A program made the translations under genes and the position numbers. A stretch of DNA of 64,000 nucleotides from Acetobacteraceae bacterium B3987 (lineage in GTDB: Bacteria; Pseudomonadota; Alphaproteobacteria; Acetobacterales; Acetobacteraceae). Below are positions 33,363 to 41,881 of this stretch, in pieces. Within the stretch, counting starts at the first letter, position 1. Each line of letters starts with the position of its first letter. The notes below the pieces were generated by a model. That model did no database searches and was not told the DNA's origin. It saw only the letters and a program-made list of their open reading frames with translations. The stretch is taken from NCBI GenBank assembly GCA_026537415.1, contig JAFNMF010000001.1, positions 303,572-367,571 on the forward strand. Reading direction: 5' to 3'.

Positions 33363-34205
33363 ATGAAAGTACCTGTTCCTTTTTCCCGTAAGCAGTGTGT
33401 GCAGAGGGTGTTGCCAGTGGTGGTGACCCTACTGGCATCTGTGTCCGCTCATGGGGCGGAAGCGGCGGAACAGGGTACGTCTCATAAACCCCATCATTCC
33501 CATCATCACGGTAAACAGCACGAGAAGCACCATACTGCTGGGCATGAGCATGAGGCATCCGTCCGGCATAAACGGGCTATGGCACATAAAACGGCAGCGG
33601 CCGCAGCAGCGGTAGGGGCAGCGAAGGCGGCCCAGTCAGCGCAGCCATCAGTGCCGGAGAATGTCGGTACTGAGACGAAGTTGCCGTTGCCACGTTATGC
33701 GTCCATGCGGGCAGACCGTGTTTATATGCGGCGAGGCCCGGGTGAACGCTACCCGATTGATTGGGTCTATCATCGCCGTGGCTACCCGGTACTGATAGAG
33801 CGGGAATTTGGAGTCTGGCGCCTTGTAGAAGACCCGGAAGGCCAGAAGGGCTGGGTACATCAGGTAACATTGCATGGCAGCCGTTCCTTTATCATACCCG
33901 GTTCTGTGTCCTATGATGGGGATGCGTCTAAGGTTTCGACCACGGGTCACGCTGATTCCCGCATTGTGGCGTATATGCCAGCGGGGGAGGTGGCACGGGG
34001 CCAGAATCATGACGTCCCTCTGATGAGTTCGGATAAGCCGGACCGAACGGTCGTTGCCCTGCTAGAGCCGGGTGCGATCGGGAAGATTAAGGCCTGTCCA
34101 CAAGGCTCATCATGGTGTCATGTCACAGTCAGGGGCTATGACGGGTGGATTGAACGCCGCCTGTTATGGGGGGTGCAACCCGGTGAAATCATTCAGCCTG
34201 ACTGA
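33363..34205 (+). CDS. Exported SH3-domain protein with a His-rich segment
   Basis: 280 residues. A signal peptide (VLPVVVTLLASVSAHGAEA) is followed by a segment with about 17 His (residues 36-76, including HKPHHSHHHGKQHEKHH), an Ala-rich linker, and then two bacterial SH3-like (SH3b) domains: VYMRRGPGERYPIDWVYHRRGYPV and, later, PGAIGKIKACPQGSSWCHVTVRGYDGWI. SH3b domains commonly bind peptidoglycan or peptides; the His segment may bind metal such as zinc or nickel. The ATG at 33363 follows AAGGGG. The gene lies just before pyk. Confidence 0.8.
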   Translation: MKVPVPFSRKQCVQRVLPVVVTLLASVSAHGAEAAEQGTSHKPHHSHHHGKQHEKHHTAGHEHEASVRHKRAMAHKTAAAAAAVGAAKAAQSAQPSVPENVGTETKLPLPRYASMRADRVYMRRGPGERYPIDWVYHRRGYPVLIEREFGVWRLVEDPEGQKGWVHQVTLHGSRSFIIPGSVSYDGDASKVSTTGHADSRIVAYMPAGEVARGQNHDVPLMSSDKPDRTVVALLEPGAIGKIKACPQGSSWCHVTVRGYDGWIERRLLWGVQPGEIIQPD

Positions 34206-34229
34206 ATAAATGGAAAGTCGAGGAATGTT

Positions 34230-35594
34230 ATGACAGCCAACATCCATCATCGCCGCACTCGGATTGTTGCGACCCTCGGGCCGGCATCAGAAACCGCCGA
34301 GCAGATTCTTAATCTTGCCAAGATTGGCGTGAATGTCTTCCGCCTGAACTTCTCCCACGGTGCCCACGATGAACACGCTGCCCGTCACAAGGCCGTGCGT
34401 GAGGCCGAAGCAAAGCTGGGTCGTCCGCTGGCCGTTCTGGCCGACTTCCAGGGGCCGAAGCTGCGTGTTGGTGTCTTCAAGGATGGTCCTGTTCAACTGA
34501 AGGTTGGTCAGAAATTCACGCTGGACCTGGATAAAGCCCCCGGCGATGCCAACCGTGTTAACCTGCCGCATCCGGAGATTATCGGTGCGGTTGATGTCGG
34601 TCACCGCCTGCTGCTGGATGACGGCAAGCTGGCCTTGCGTGTCACGAAGAAGCACAAGGACTCTCTGGAGACAGAGGTTCTCGTGGGTGGCAAGCTCTCC
34701 GAGCGCAAGGGTGTGAACGTTCCTGACGTTGCTCTGCCGATTCCGGCTCTGACAGAGAAGGACCACAAGGACCTTCAGTTCGCCCTGTCCATCGGTGTGG
34801 ACCTGATTGCTCTCTCCTTCGTGCAGCGTCCAGAAGACATTCAGGAAGCCCGTGACATCGTCAAGGGTCGTGCGTGGATTGTCACCAAGCTGGAGAAGCC
34901 GCAGGCTGTTGAATGCCTCGATGAGATCATCCGTCTCTCCGATGCGCTGATGGTTGCCCGTGGCGATCTGGGCGTTGAACTGCCGGCCGAGGATGTGCCG
35001 GTCATCCAGAAGCGTGCCATCAATGAGGCCCGCCGTCAGGGCCGTCCGGTCATCGTGGCAACACAGATGATGGAAAGCATGATTAGCAGCCCGGTTGCTA
35101 CTCGTGCAGAAGTCTCCGACGTTGCCAATGCCGTTTATGATGGTGCCGATGCTGTCATGCTCTCTGCCGAGAGTGCTGCTGGCTCCTTCGGACCGGAAGC
35201 TGTGGCAACTATGGTGCGTGTAACGTCCCGTGTTGAGCAGGATCCGGAATGGCGTGCCCGTATGGACCGTCTGCGTCCGGCCTCTGAGCATACGATTCAG
35301 GGGGCACAGGCCAAGTCCACCTTTGATGTGGCTCGCAACGTCCGTGCGGCTGCTCTGGCTGTGCATACGGAGAATGGCCGTAGTGCTGTTCTGGTCTCTC
35401 GTGAGCGTCCGCATGAGCCGATCGTGGCTCTGACGAACGAGACCATTTCCCGCCGCCTGTGTGTGGTTTGGGGTGTGTTCCCGAAGGTTGTGTCCAGCAA
35501 GGATGACGTGAAGGCCGTTGGCGAGTTCGCCAAGGGTGGCGAGCATGTCGTTCTGCTCGACAGCTCCAAGAACATCCGCATCGTCAAAGCTTGA
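34230..35594 (+). CDS. pyk: Pyruvate kinase
   Basis: 454 residues. RRTRIVATLGPASE and FRLNFSHG begin the barrel, the B domain follows, and the catalytic EKPQAVE and MVARGDLGVELPAEDVP segments are intact. It makes pyruvate and ATP from phosphoenolpyruvate. The C-terminal domain is shorter than usual: after the conserved SRRLCVVWGVFPKV only 38 residues remain and the usual AGxPxGxxGxTN loop is missing, ending KNIRIVKA. GAGGAATGTT precedes the ATG. A terminator follows. Confidence 0.93.
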   Translation: MTANIHHRRTRIVATLGPASETAEQILNLAKIGVNVFRLNFSHGAHDEHAARHKAVREAEAKLGRPLAVLADFQGPKLRVGVFKDGPVQLKVGQKFTLDLDKAPGDANRVNLPHPEIIGAVDVGHRLLLDDGKLALRVTKKHKDSLETEVLVGGKLSERKGVNVPDVALPIPALTEKDHKDLQFALSIGVDLIALSFVQRPEDIQEARDIVKGRAWIVTKLEKPQAVECLDEIIRLSDALMVARGDLGVELPAEDVPVIQKRAINEARRQGRPVIVATQMMESMISSPVATRAEVSDVANAVYDGADAVMLSAESAAGSFGPEAVATMVRVTSRVEQDPEWRARMDRLRPASEHTIQGAQAKSTFDVARNVRAAALAVHTENGRSAVLVSRERPHEPIVALTNETISRRLCVVWGVFPKVVSSKDDVKAVGEFAKGGEHVVLLDSSKNIRIVKA

Positions 35595-35653
35595 TCTTTG
35601 TTGATACCGTTCTTGTTCCTCTGATGGTTTTTGCCAGCGGAGGGATGGAGTGA

Positions 35654-35690
35654 AAAAAGCCCGGCAGGCTGATTACCTGTCGGGCTTTTT
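35654..35690. terminator. Bidirectional terminator between pyk and tyrA-like gene
   Basis: AAAAAGCCCGGCAGG (35654-35668) pairs with CCTGTCGGGCTTTTT (35676-35690) with one G-T pair. A and T runs allow termination of both pyk and the convergent dehydrogenase. Confidence 0.85.
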
Positions 35691-35727
35691 ATATGGGCGT
35701 ATCATTTCTGAAAATGACGATCTACGT

Positions 35728-36618
35728 TCAGGAATGATGGTCTTTTGTAAGGCCCTGTCTTATGTGCCGCCCTCTGTGAAGGATGCTCATGATGGATTCA
35801 ATATCCTCCCCTTGGATGGCTTCCACCATCAGGTGAGCATCTTGCTCAAAACGTTTGAACGTGGCGAGTAGGATATCTTTGTTTGTCAGGAAAATGTCAC
35901 GCCACATGATCGGGTCTGAGGCGGCAATACGGGTAAAGTCCCGGAAACCGGAGGCCGCATATTCTAGCACATCGGTTTGAAGGTCAGTGGAAAGCCGGTC
36001 TGCCGTATTGCAGATGGTGAAGGCTAGAAGATGGGGAAGATGGCTAACGATGGCGCAGACCTGGTCATGATAATGGTCCGTCATTTGTCGGGTACGGGAC
36101 CCGCAACGCTTCCAGAACTCTTCCATCAGGCAGATGGCCTCAGGAGCTGAGCCTTCCGGTGGGACAAGCAGGGTCCAGCGATCTTCAAATAGTGTGGCAA
36201 AGCCAGCGTCAGGGCCGGAATATTCCGTCCCGGCCATAGGATGGGCCGGAATATAGCTGACACCTTCTGGCAGCTGTACGCTGATGTCTGGCCCCAGTGT
36301 GTTGCGGACAGAGGCCACATCGCTGAGGATGCTTCCTGGCTTCATATGAGGAAGAATGGTGGTGGCTACCGTCCGGATGGCCCCCGTTGGAATACAGAGG
36401 ATGACGGCATCAGATTTCGCCGCTGCCTCTGTTAGGGAGGCGGTAACCTCATCGGCGATGCCCAGTTCCTTCACCCGATTCAGAACATCTGGTGAGGAAT
36501 CAGCAGCGATGAGGTGGCGGGCCAGCGCACCGGTCTGGCGGGCACGGCGGAGAATGGAGGAGCCGATCAGTCCCGGTCCAACGATGGTCAGGGTATCGAA
36601 GAGAGGGGCATCAGCCAT
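35728..36618 (-). CDS. tyrA: Prephenate/arogenate dehydrogenase family protein
   Basis: 296 residues. The N-terminal Rossmann motif is TIVGPGLIGSSI and the catalytic domain has the conserved IPAHPMAGTEYSGPDAGFATLF with the His, followed by a helical dimerisation domain (FTICNTADRLS, ASGFRDFTRIAASDPIMWRDI). It oxidatively decarboxylates prephenate or arogenate toward tyrosine; no chorismate mutase or ACT domain is fused. The hpnL gene lies 42 bases upstream on the same strand, so they may be co-transcribed. Confidence 0.9.
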   Translation of the reverse strand: MADAPLFDTLTIVGPGLIGSSILRRARQTGALARHLIAADSSPDVLNRVKELGIADEVTASLTEAAAKSDAVILCIPTGAIRTVATTILPHMKPGSILSDVASVRNTLGPDISVQLPEGVSYIPAHPMAGTEYSGPDAGFATLFEDRWTLLVPPEGSAPEAICLMEEFWKRCGSRTRQMTDHYHDQVCAIVSHLPHLLAFTICNTADRLSTDLQTDVLEYAASGFRDFTRIAASDPIMWRDIFLTNKDILLATFKRFEQDAHLMVEAIQGEDIESIMSILHRGRHIRQGLTKDHHS

Positions 36619-36660
36619 GGTCAGAGTCGTCTCATCCTGTAAGGTTCGTAGGGGCGGCGT

Positions 36661-37686
36661 TCAGGCCCGGCGCAGCTGGCGGAACTCGTACAACTGCCAG
36701 AGCAGCAGGATAGGAACACCAATAACGATATCTCGTCCACGTCGTAGCAGGGAAATGCTGATGGAAATATCCGCACTGATGCCAAATAGGTGCCCCAGTG
36801 CTACATAACCTGCTTCCTGTACTCCTAATGCACCGGGCACCAGAAAACCAGCGGACATGATGCCACAGACGGCTCCTTCAATGGCCAGTGCATTGAGGAA
36901 AGAACAGTGAGCCCCCAGCAGGATGAGGGAAAGCCATGTCAGTAGGGCACTGCCAATCCAGCCGAGTAGATGTAACGCTGCACCTAAACCGATGCGGGCA
37001 GGCTGGTCCCAGAGGCTTTCAATATAGGTCTGGAAATTTTCGCTGTTATCGGTCAGCGTATCAGGCCAATCGGCAGAGATGTGTTTGGAGAGAAAGCGGG
37101 CTAGAGCCTGAAGAGCATTGCCGCTGCGCTGCTGGGTCCAGATAAAACCAGCCATGCCGATGCTGAGCAGGATGATGCCGATTGTCAGTGGCCAGATGAA
37201 CCGCCCTGCATCAGCTTGCCCGATAAGGCAGAGCAGGGCGATGATGATAAAGGCAAGTTGGCCCAGAACTTCCGTTGTGATGTCGATAATATTGGCAGCC
37301 ACACCTTCCGTCCAACTGACAGGCTGGCCATCCGTTGTGTGGCGGGGGTGACCGGCTGTGGTGGCCCGTATGCCGATGAGCATACCGCCAAGCTGAGAAA
37401 AAGGCAGGCATGCCGCCGCAGCATCCCGGACGAACCGTGCGAATGTTAGGCGGAGGAAACTGATACTGGGAATACTGCTTTTCCAGGCGGCACCAAGGAG
37501 AATATTGACCATCAACTGGCAGACGACCAACAGGATGAACCCGTTTAGGCCGATCTTGGCGAGTGAGGTCAGAATCGGATGTATGCCTGTGCGTAGTGTT
37601 AGAAAACAGAAAAGGACGACACCTGTCAGCGAAAGGATAAAAGGAAGTATTTTTTTCAAGGTGGCCGCCATTAACGTTAAATCCAT
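36661..37686 (-). CDS. hpnL: Hopanoid-associated membrane protein HpnL-type
   Basis: 341 residues with about eight membrane segments in the lysylphosphatidylglycerol synthase/UPF0104 superfamily: FILSLTGVVLFCFLTLRTG, LSLILLGAHCSFLNALAIEGAVCGIMSAGFLVPGALGVQEAGYV. The last, with VPGALGVQEAGYV, is the conserved core. Its position, divergent from hpnA, supports the HpnL assignment, a protein thought to handle hopanoid transport between membranes. Start at the ATG 37686 after AAGGGC; an internal ATG at 37671 is possible. Confidence 0.78.
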   Translation of the reverse strand: MDLTLMAATLKKILPFILSLTGVVLFCFLTLRTGIHPILTSLAKIGLNGFILLVVCQLMVNILLGAAWKSSIPSISFLRLTFARFVRDAAAACLPFSQLGGMLIGIRATTAGHPRHTTDGQPVSWTEGVAANIIDITTEVLGQLAFIIIALLCLIGQADAGRFIWPLTIGIILLSIGMAGFIWTQQRSGNALQALARFLSKHISADWPDTLTDNSENFQTYIESLWDQPARIGLGAALHLLGWIGSALLTWLSLILLGAHCSFLNALAIEGAVCGIMSAGFLVPGALGVQEAGYVALGHLFGISADISISISLLRRGRDIVIGVPILLLWQLYEFRQLRRA

Positions 37687-37804
37687 GCTTGTGCCCTTCT
37701 AGGCCACTCTGTGGCAGACGTCCAATCTACGGGGCTTTACCCGCTATGATAACGGTGCCTATATCCGGCAAAGGAAGGTTATCTGAAGCGAGGGAGGGAC
37801 GAAG

Positions 37805-38812
37805 ATGGCAGAGGATATAACTCTGGTTACCGGAGCAACCGGTTTTGTGGGATCGGCTGTTGCACGCACACTTCTGGAGCGTGGTCACCGTCTGCGTCTT
37901 CTGGTCCGCCAGACGTCAGACCGCCGCAATGTGGCTGACCTGCCGGTAGAATTTGTTGTTGGTGATCTGGCAGACCCTCAAAGCATGGCTAAGGCTTTAG
38001 AAGGGGTGACGTATCTTTTTCATGTCGCAGCGGATTACCGCCTCTGGGTACCGGACCCGGAAGTGATGATGCGGGCCAATGTTGAAGGCACAAGAAACCT
38101 GATGCTTGCGGCCATGAAGGCTGGTGTGAAGCGGGTTGTGTATTGCTCTTCTGTTGCAGCGTTGGCCACGGCCCATAATGGTATTCCCGCAACGGAGTCG
38201 TCTCCGGTGACGGAAGATCAGATTGTGGGTGCTTACAAGCGATCAAAATACCGGGCAGAGCAGGAAGTCCTACGTCTTGTTCGGGAAGAAGGGCTACCTG
38301 CGGTCATTGTTAATCCATCCACACCTGTCGGGCCTCGGGATATCAAACCGACTCCCACCGGACAGATGATTCTGGATTGTGCAACGGGTCGTATGCCTGC
38401 CTATGTGGAAACCGGGCTGAATATTGTCCATGTCGATGACGTGGCAGAAGGCCATGCCCTTGCCTTTGAGCATGGGGCGGTTGGTGAAAAATATATTCTG
38501 GGCGGTGAAAATCTCATGTTGGGTGATTTGTTCAGCATGGTTGCAGAGCTTGCTCATCGTAGCCCGCCTCGTATTCAGCTTAAGCAGTCATGGCTTTATC
38601 CAGTGGCTTATATTTCCGAAATGTTGGCAAAAGGCTTTGGGATTCAGCCACGCGTCACAAAGGAGATGCTGGACATGTCCAAAAAGTTGATGTTTTTTTC
38701 TTCTGCCAAGGCGGAGCGGGATTTAGGCTATCGGCCTCGTGCTGCTCGTCAGGCTGTTGCTGATTCTGTGGCATGGTTTCGTCAGCATAGCCGGAGGCGT
38801 TTTTCATCTTAA
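37805..38812 (+). CDS. hpnA: Hopanoid-associated sugar epimerase
   Basis: 335 residues of the extended short-chain dehydrogenase family. TLVTGATGFVGSAVARTLLERGH is the NAD-binding motif; the YxxxK pair is in GAYKRSKYRAE, and VVNPSTPVGPRDIKPTPTGQ matches HpnA proteins. It is thought to act on the C35 hopanoid side chain or linked sugar. First gene of the hopanoid operon, with GAGGGAGGGACG before the ATG. Confidence 0.9.
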   Translation: MAEDITLVTGATGFVGSAVARTLLERGHRLRLLVRQTSDRRNVADLPVEFVVGDLADPQSMAKALEGVTYLFHVAADYRLWVPDPEVMMRANVEGTRNLMLAAMKAGVKRVVYCSSVAALATAHNGIPATESSPVTEDQIVGAYKRSKYRAEQEVLRLVREEGLPAVIVNPSTPVGPRDIKPTPTGQMILDCATGRMPAYVETGLNIVHVDDVAEGHALAFEHGAVGEKYILGGENLMLGDLFSMVAELAHRSPPRIQLKQSWLYPVAYISEMLAKGFGIQPRVTKEMLDMSKKLMFFSSAKAERDLGYRPRAARQAVADSVAWFRQHSRRRFSS

Positions 38813-38836
38813 GAGGTGTAGCAGGCTGACACGGTA

Positions 38837-39991
38837 ATGACTTTTGTAACGGCGTTGTTTTCTTTGCTGGCTTGGTTGGGGCTAACCTTTTTCCATGGTC
38901 TGTTCTGGGTTGGGGGACCTTGGTTGAAAAGGGGTGCGAAGGCTAAAAACCGGAGATGTAGTTTGCCAGCCGTTGCAGTGGTCGTGCCTGCTCGAGATGA
39001 AGCTGCTTCAGTCACGGCTTGCCTCTCATCCTTATTGGAGCAGGATTATCAGGGAGCGTATCATGTCATTCTTGTGGATGATGAGAGTACCGATGGAACT
39101 GGGGATATCGCTCGGCGAATGCCGGATCCGGCAGGACGCCTGACAGTTCTTTCTGGGAAACCACACCCGGAAGGGTGGAGCGGTAAGCTCTGGGCTGTCA
39201 GGCAGGGTCAGGAAGAGGCCTTACGACGTCTTCCGCAGGAGGGCTATGTCCTGCTGACTGACGCCGATATTGTTCATCAGGAAGATCATGTCTCCGCTCT
39301 GGTGGAGCGGGCGCAGAGCGACAAATTCGACATGGTTTCCGAAATGGTGATGCTGAACTGTGCCAGCTTTTGGGAAAAGGCTCTGGTACCGGCTTTCGTC
39401 TATTTTTTTGCCATGCTCTATCCCTTCCGGAAGGTTGCTGATCCTCGCTCTCCAATCGCTGGAGCAGCTGGTGGAACAGTGTTAATTCGCCGGGATATGC
39501 TGGAGAAAATTGGAGGGATACAGTCCCTCAAGGGTGCCTTGATTGATGATTGCACGTTAGGCACCTACATCAAGCGTGCTGGGGGACGGCTTTACCTTGG
39601 ATGGAGCGAGCAGGCATGGTCTATCCGCACCTATCAGAGTGTGGGTGAGATATGGCATATGATTGCCCGCAATGCTTATGTTCAGCTTAAATTTTCACCA
39701 TGGAACCTTTTGAAAGCCTTGTCTGGAATGGTCCTGATATGGCTTTTACCGGTTCGTCTTCTTCTATTCAGTCGAGGAAAAAACCGTGTCGTAGGTGGCT
39801 GTGCATATGCTCTCAGCTGCATTACGTTCATGCCGACCCTGCGCTGGTTCAGGTTGTCATGGTGGCGTGTCCTTTCACTGCCCTTGGTTGCCGCATTTTA
39901 TATGATGGCAACTGTTGGTTCCGCAGTGAACCATTATCGGGGGAAAGGCGTTAGCTGGCGTGGGCGGTCGTATGAAGGAGCAGAATCATGA
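38837..39991 (+). CDS. hpnB: Hopene-associated glycosyltransferase
   Basis: 384 residues. An N-terminal membrane segment (LFSLLAWLGLTFFHGLFWV) precedes a family 2 glycosyltransferase domain: VVPARDEAASVTACLSSLL, ILVDDESTDGT (DxD region), TDADIVH near 140, GGTVLIRRDML, and a C-terminal pair of membrane helices. The distinct HpnB family is always with hopanoid genes. It overlaps hpnC by four bases. Confidence 0.9.
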   Translation: MTFVTALFSLLAWLGLTFFHGLFWVGGPWLKRGAKAKNRRCSLPAVAVVVPARDEAASVTACLSSLLEQDYQGAYHVILVDDESTDGTGDIARRMPDPAGRLTVLSGKPHPEGWSGKLWAVRQGQEEALRRLPQEGYVLLTDADIVHQEDHVSALVERAQSDKFDMVSEMVMLNCASFWEKALVPAFVYFFAMLYPFRKVADPRSPIAGAAGGTVLIRRDMLEKIGGIQSLKGALIDDCTLGTYIKRAGGRLYLGWSEQAWSIRTYQSVGEIWHMIARNAYVQLKFSPWNLLKALSGMVLIWLLPVRLLLFSRGKNRVVGGCAYALSCITFMPTLRWFRLSWWRVLSLPLVAAFYMMATVGSAVNHYRGKGVSWRGRSYEGAES

Positions 39992-40878
39992 TGTCACAGT
40001 CTGGTGGGTCAACTATGCAGGATGATGCTCAGCTTTGGGGGAAGCAGGATGTTTCTTCTAGCAAGGGTATGAAGGATGAGAATTTCCCCGTCGGGTCTTT
40101 TCTGATTTCAGCCAAACACCGTTCTGCCGTTCATGCCTATTACAAATTTGCCCGTGTGGCGGATGATATGGTGGATAACACCCGTCTGTCGCCCGAGCAG
40201 AAGGCAACCCGCCTGAAGGCCTTGCGTGAGGTCCTGAATGGTGAACGGAAGCCGCCTGCTGGTCGGGCCGATGCGTGGAGCGCAGTCATTCTCCGGACAG
40301 TCCTTCAGGAACGGAGGCTGCCCTTGGCATTGGGGGGCGATCTGATAACGGCCTTCATCATGGATGCGGAGAAAACACGGTACGAGCATTGGTCGGAACT
40401 TCTGCATTACTGTGAATATTCTGCCAATCCGGTGGGACGCTTCCTATTGATGCTCCATGGCGAAGGTGAGGAGACATTCGGTCCATCCGATGCGCTCTGC
40501 ACGGCACTTCAGATCGTCAATCACATGCAGGATGTCAGCAGTGATCTGAAAACGCTGAACCGCTGTTACATACCCCTTCCGTGGCTGGCAGCCGAAAATG
40601 TTCGGCTGAAGGATCTCATTCTGGCACGCAGCAAACCGGGCGTGCGGCGTGTGTTCGACCGTATGCTCGCTCATGTTGATGCTCTGAATGAGGAGGCTGC
40701 CCGCCTTCCTGCTCTGGTGAAGGACCGCCGTATGCGGCTGGAGGCCGCTGTGATTGTCGCACTCTGCCGCCGCCTGACGGAGCGTCTGCATCGACAGGAC
40801 CCAATAGCCGAACGTGTGGCCCTGACCAAACTGGATGGTCTGCGGGCATTGAGTTATGCCCTGCGGTATGTGCGCTAA
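39988..40878 (+). CDS. hpnC: Hydroxysqualene synthase HpnC
   Basis: 296 residues of the squalene/phytoene synthase fold. The first Asp motif is VADDMVDNTRL, the second region is NHMQDVSSDLKTLNRCYIPL. HpnC converts presqualene diphosphate to hydroxysqualene in the three-enzyme HpnCDE route to squalene. ATG 39988 overlaps the hpnB stop (ATGA) and has AAGGAG at good distance; ATG 39991 follows directly. Confidence 0.92.
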   Translation: MMSQSGGSTMQDDAQLWGKQDVSSSKGMKDENFPVGSFLISAKHRSAVHAYYKFARVADDMVDNTRLSPEQKATRLKALREVLNGERKPPAGRADAWSAVILRTVLQERRLPLALGGDLITAFIMDAEKTRYEHWSELLHYCEYSANPVGRFLLMLHGEGEETFGPSDALCTALQIVNHMQDVSSDLKTLNRCYIPLPWLAAENVRLKDLILARSKPGVRRVFDRMLAHVDALNEEAARLPALVKDRRMRLEAAVIVALCRRLTERLHRQDPIAERVALTKLDGLRALSYALRYVR

Positions 40879-40996
40879 GGCGGGTTTCATGCTGGCTCTT
40901 TGCCGCAGCAGACTTTGTCGCTAGAAGAGGCAGGCCGCTTATGCGGTTCGTGCTTACGGTTCTGGCTGCGGCCATTGAAGGAATATGAGGAAGGTT

Positions 40997-41881
40997 ATGG
41001 TCTCTGCTCGTCACAACACGCCTCAAGGTCTGCCATGTGCCCCGTCTGACCTGAGAGAGGTGGAAGAGATCGTTACCCGTTCTGGCACATCGTTCGGACG
41101 AGGGATGAAAATACTTCCTCCTATGCGTCGGGATGGCATGTTTGCTGTCTATGCCTTCTGTCGTGTCGTGGATGATATCGCCGATGGTGATATTCCTCAT
41201 GACGATCCTGCTGCGGCTCTGGAAGAGTGGAAAGAGCGTATTGCAGCCCTTTATGAAGGGCAGGCAGATACGGCCTTGGAACGTGTTCTGCTGGAGGCTA
41301 TCAAGCAGTTCGGGCTGAAGCAGGAAGATTTCATTGCCATCATTGATGGTATGCAGATGGATTGTGGCGAGCCGATTGTAGCCCCGGATGAGGCGACGCT
41401 GGACCTCTATTGCGACCGTGTTGCCTCGGCTGTCGGGAGATTGTCCGTGCGTATTTTCGGTACGCCGGAAGAGTATGGCGACAAGATCGCCTATCATCTC
41501 GGTCGTGCCCTTCAGCTGACAAACATCCTGCGTGATATTGCTGAAGATGCTGCCCGTGGGCGGCTTTATTTGCCTGCTGAGCTTTTGCGGCGATTTAGCG
41601 TACCTGCCGATCCTAACGAGGCTCTTTATGCTGTCGGGCTGGATGGGCTGTGCCGTATTCTCGCAGGGCGGGCTAAAGACCATTTCCGTCGGGCAGCGGC
41701 TTTCATGAAACGCTGCCCAGCGGCAACGGTGCGTCCAGCCCGGATTATGGCGGCCTCTTATAGGGTTACACTGGCCGCACTTTGCCGTCGTGGTTGGCGT
41801 AACCCGGAAGCACCGTTGCATGTCTGTTCCGTTCGTAAGGCACTGACGATGGCACTGGCTGCTGCCGGGGTGACATTGTGA
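40997..41881 (+). CDS. hpnD: Presqualene diphosphate synthase HpnD
   Basis: 294 residues of the same fold as HpnC. The two metal-binding motifs are VVDDIADGDIPHDDP and NILRDIAEDAARGRLYLPAE. It condenses two farnesyl diphosphates. ATG 40997 is chosen since GAGG lies six bases before; ATG 40985 is only two bases after its AAGGA but its start is the overlapping TGA of a 15-codon upstream frame (40941-40988), so either is possible. It overlaps hpnE by four bases. Confidence 0.92.
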   Translation: MVSARHNTPQGLPCAPSDLREVEEIVTRSGTSFGRGMKILPPMRRDGMFAVYAFCRVVDDIADGDIPHDDPAAALEEWKERIAALYEGQADTALERVLLEAIKQFGLKQEDFIAIIDGMQMDCGEPIVAPDEATLDLYCDRVASAVGRLSVRIFGTPEEYGDKIAYHLGRALQLTNILRDIAEDAARGRLYLPAELLRRFSVPADPNEALYAVGLDGLCRILAGRAKDHFRRAAAFMKRCPAATVRPARIMAASYRVTLAALCRRGWRNPEAPLHVCSVRKALTMALAAAGVTL

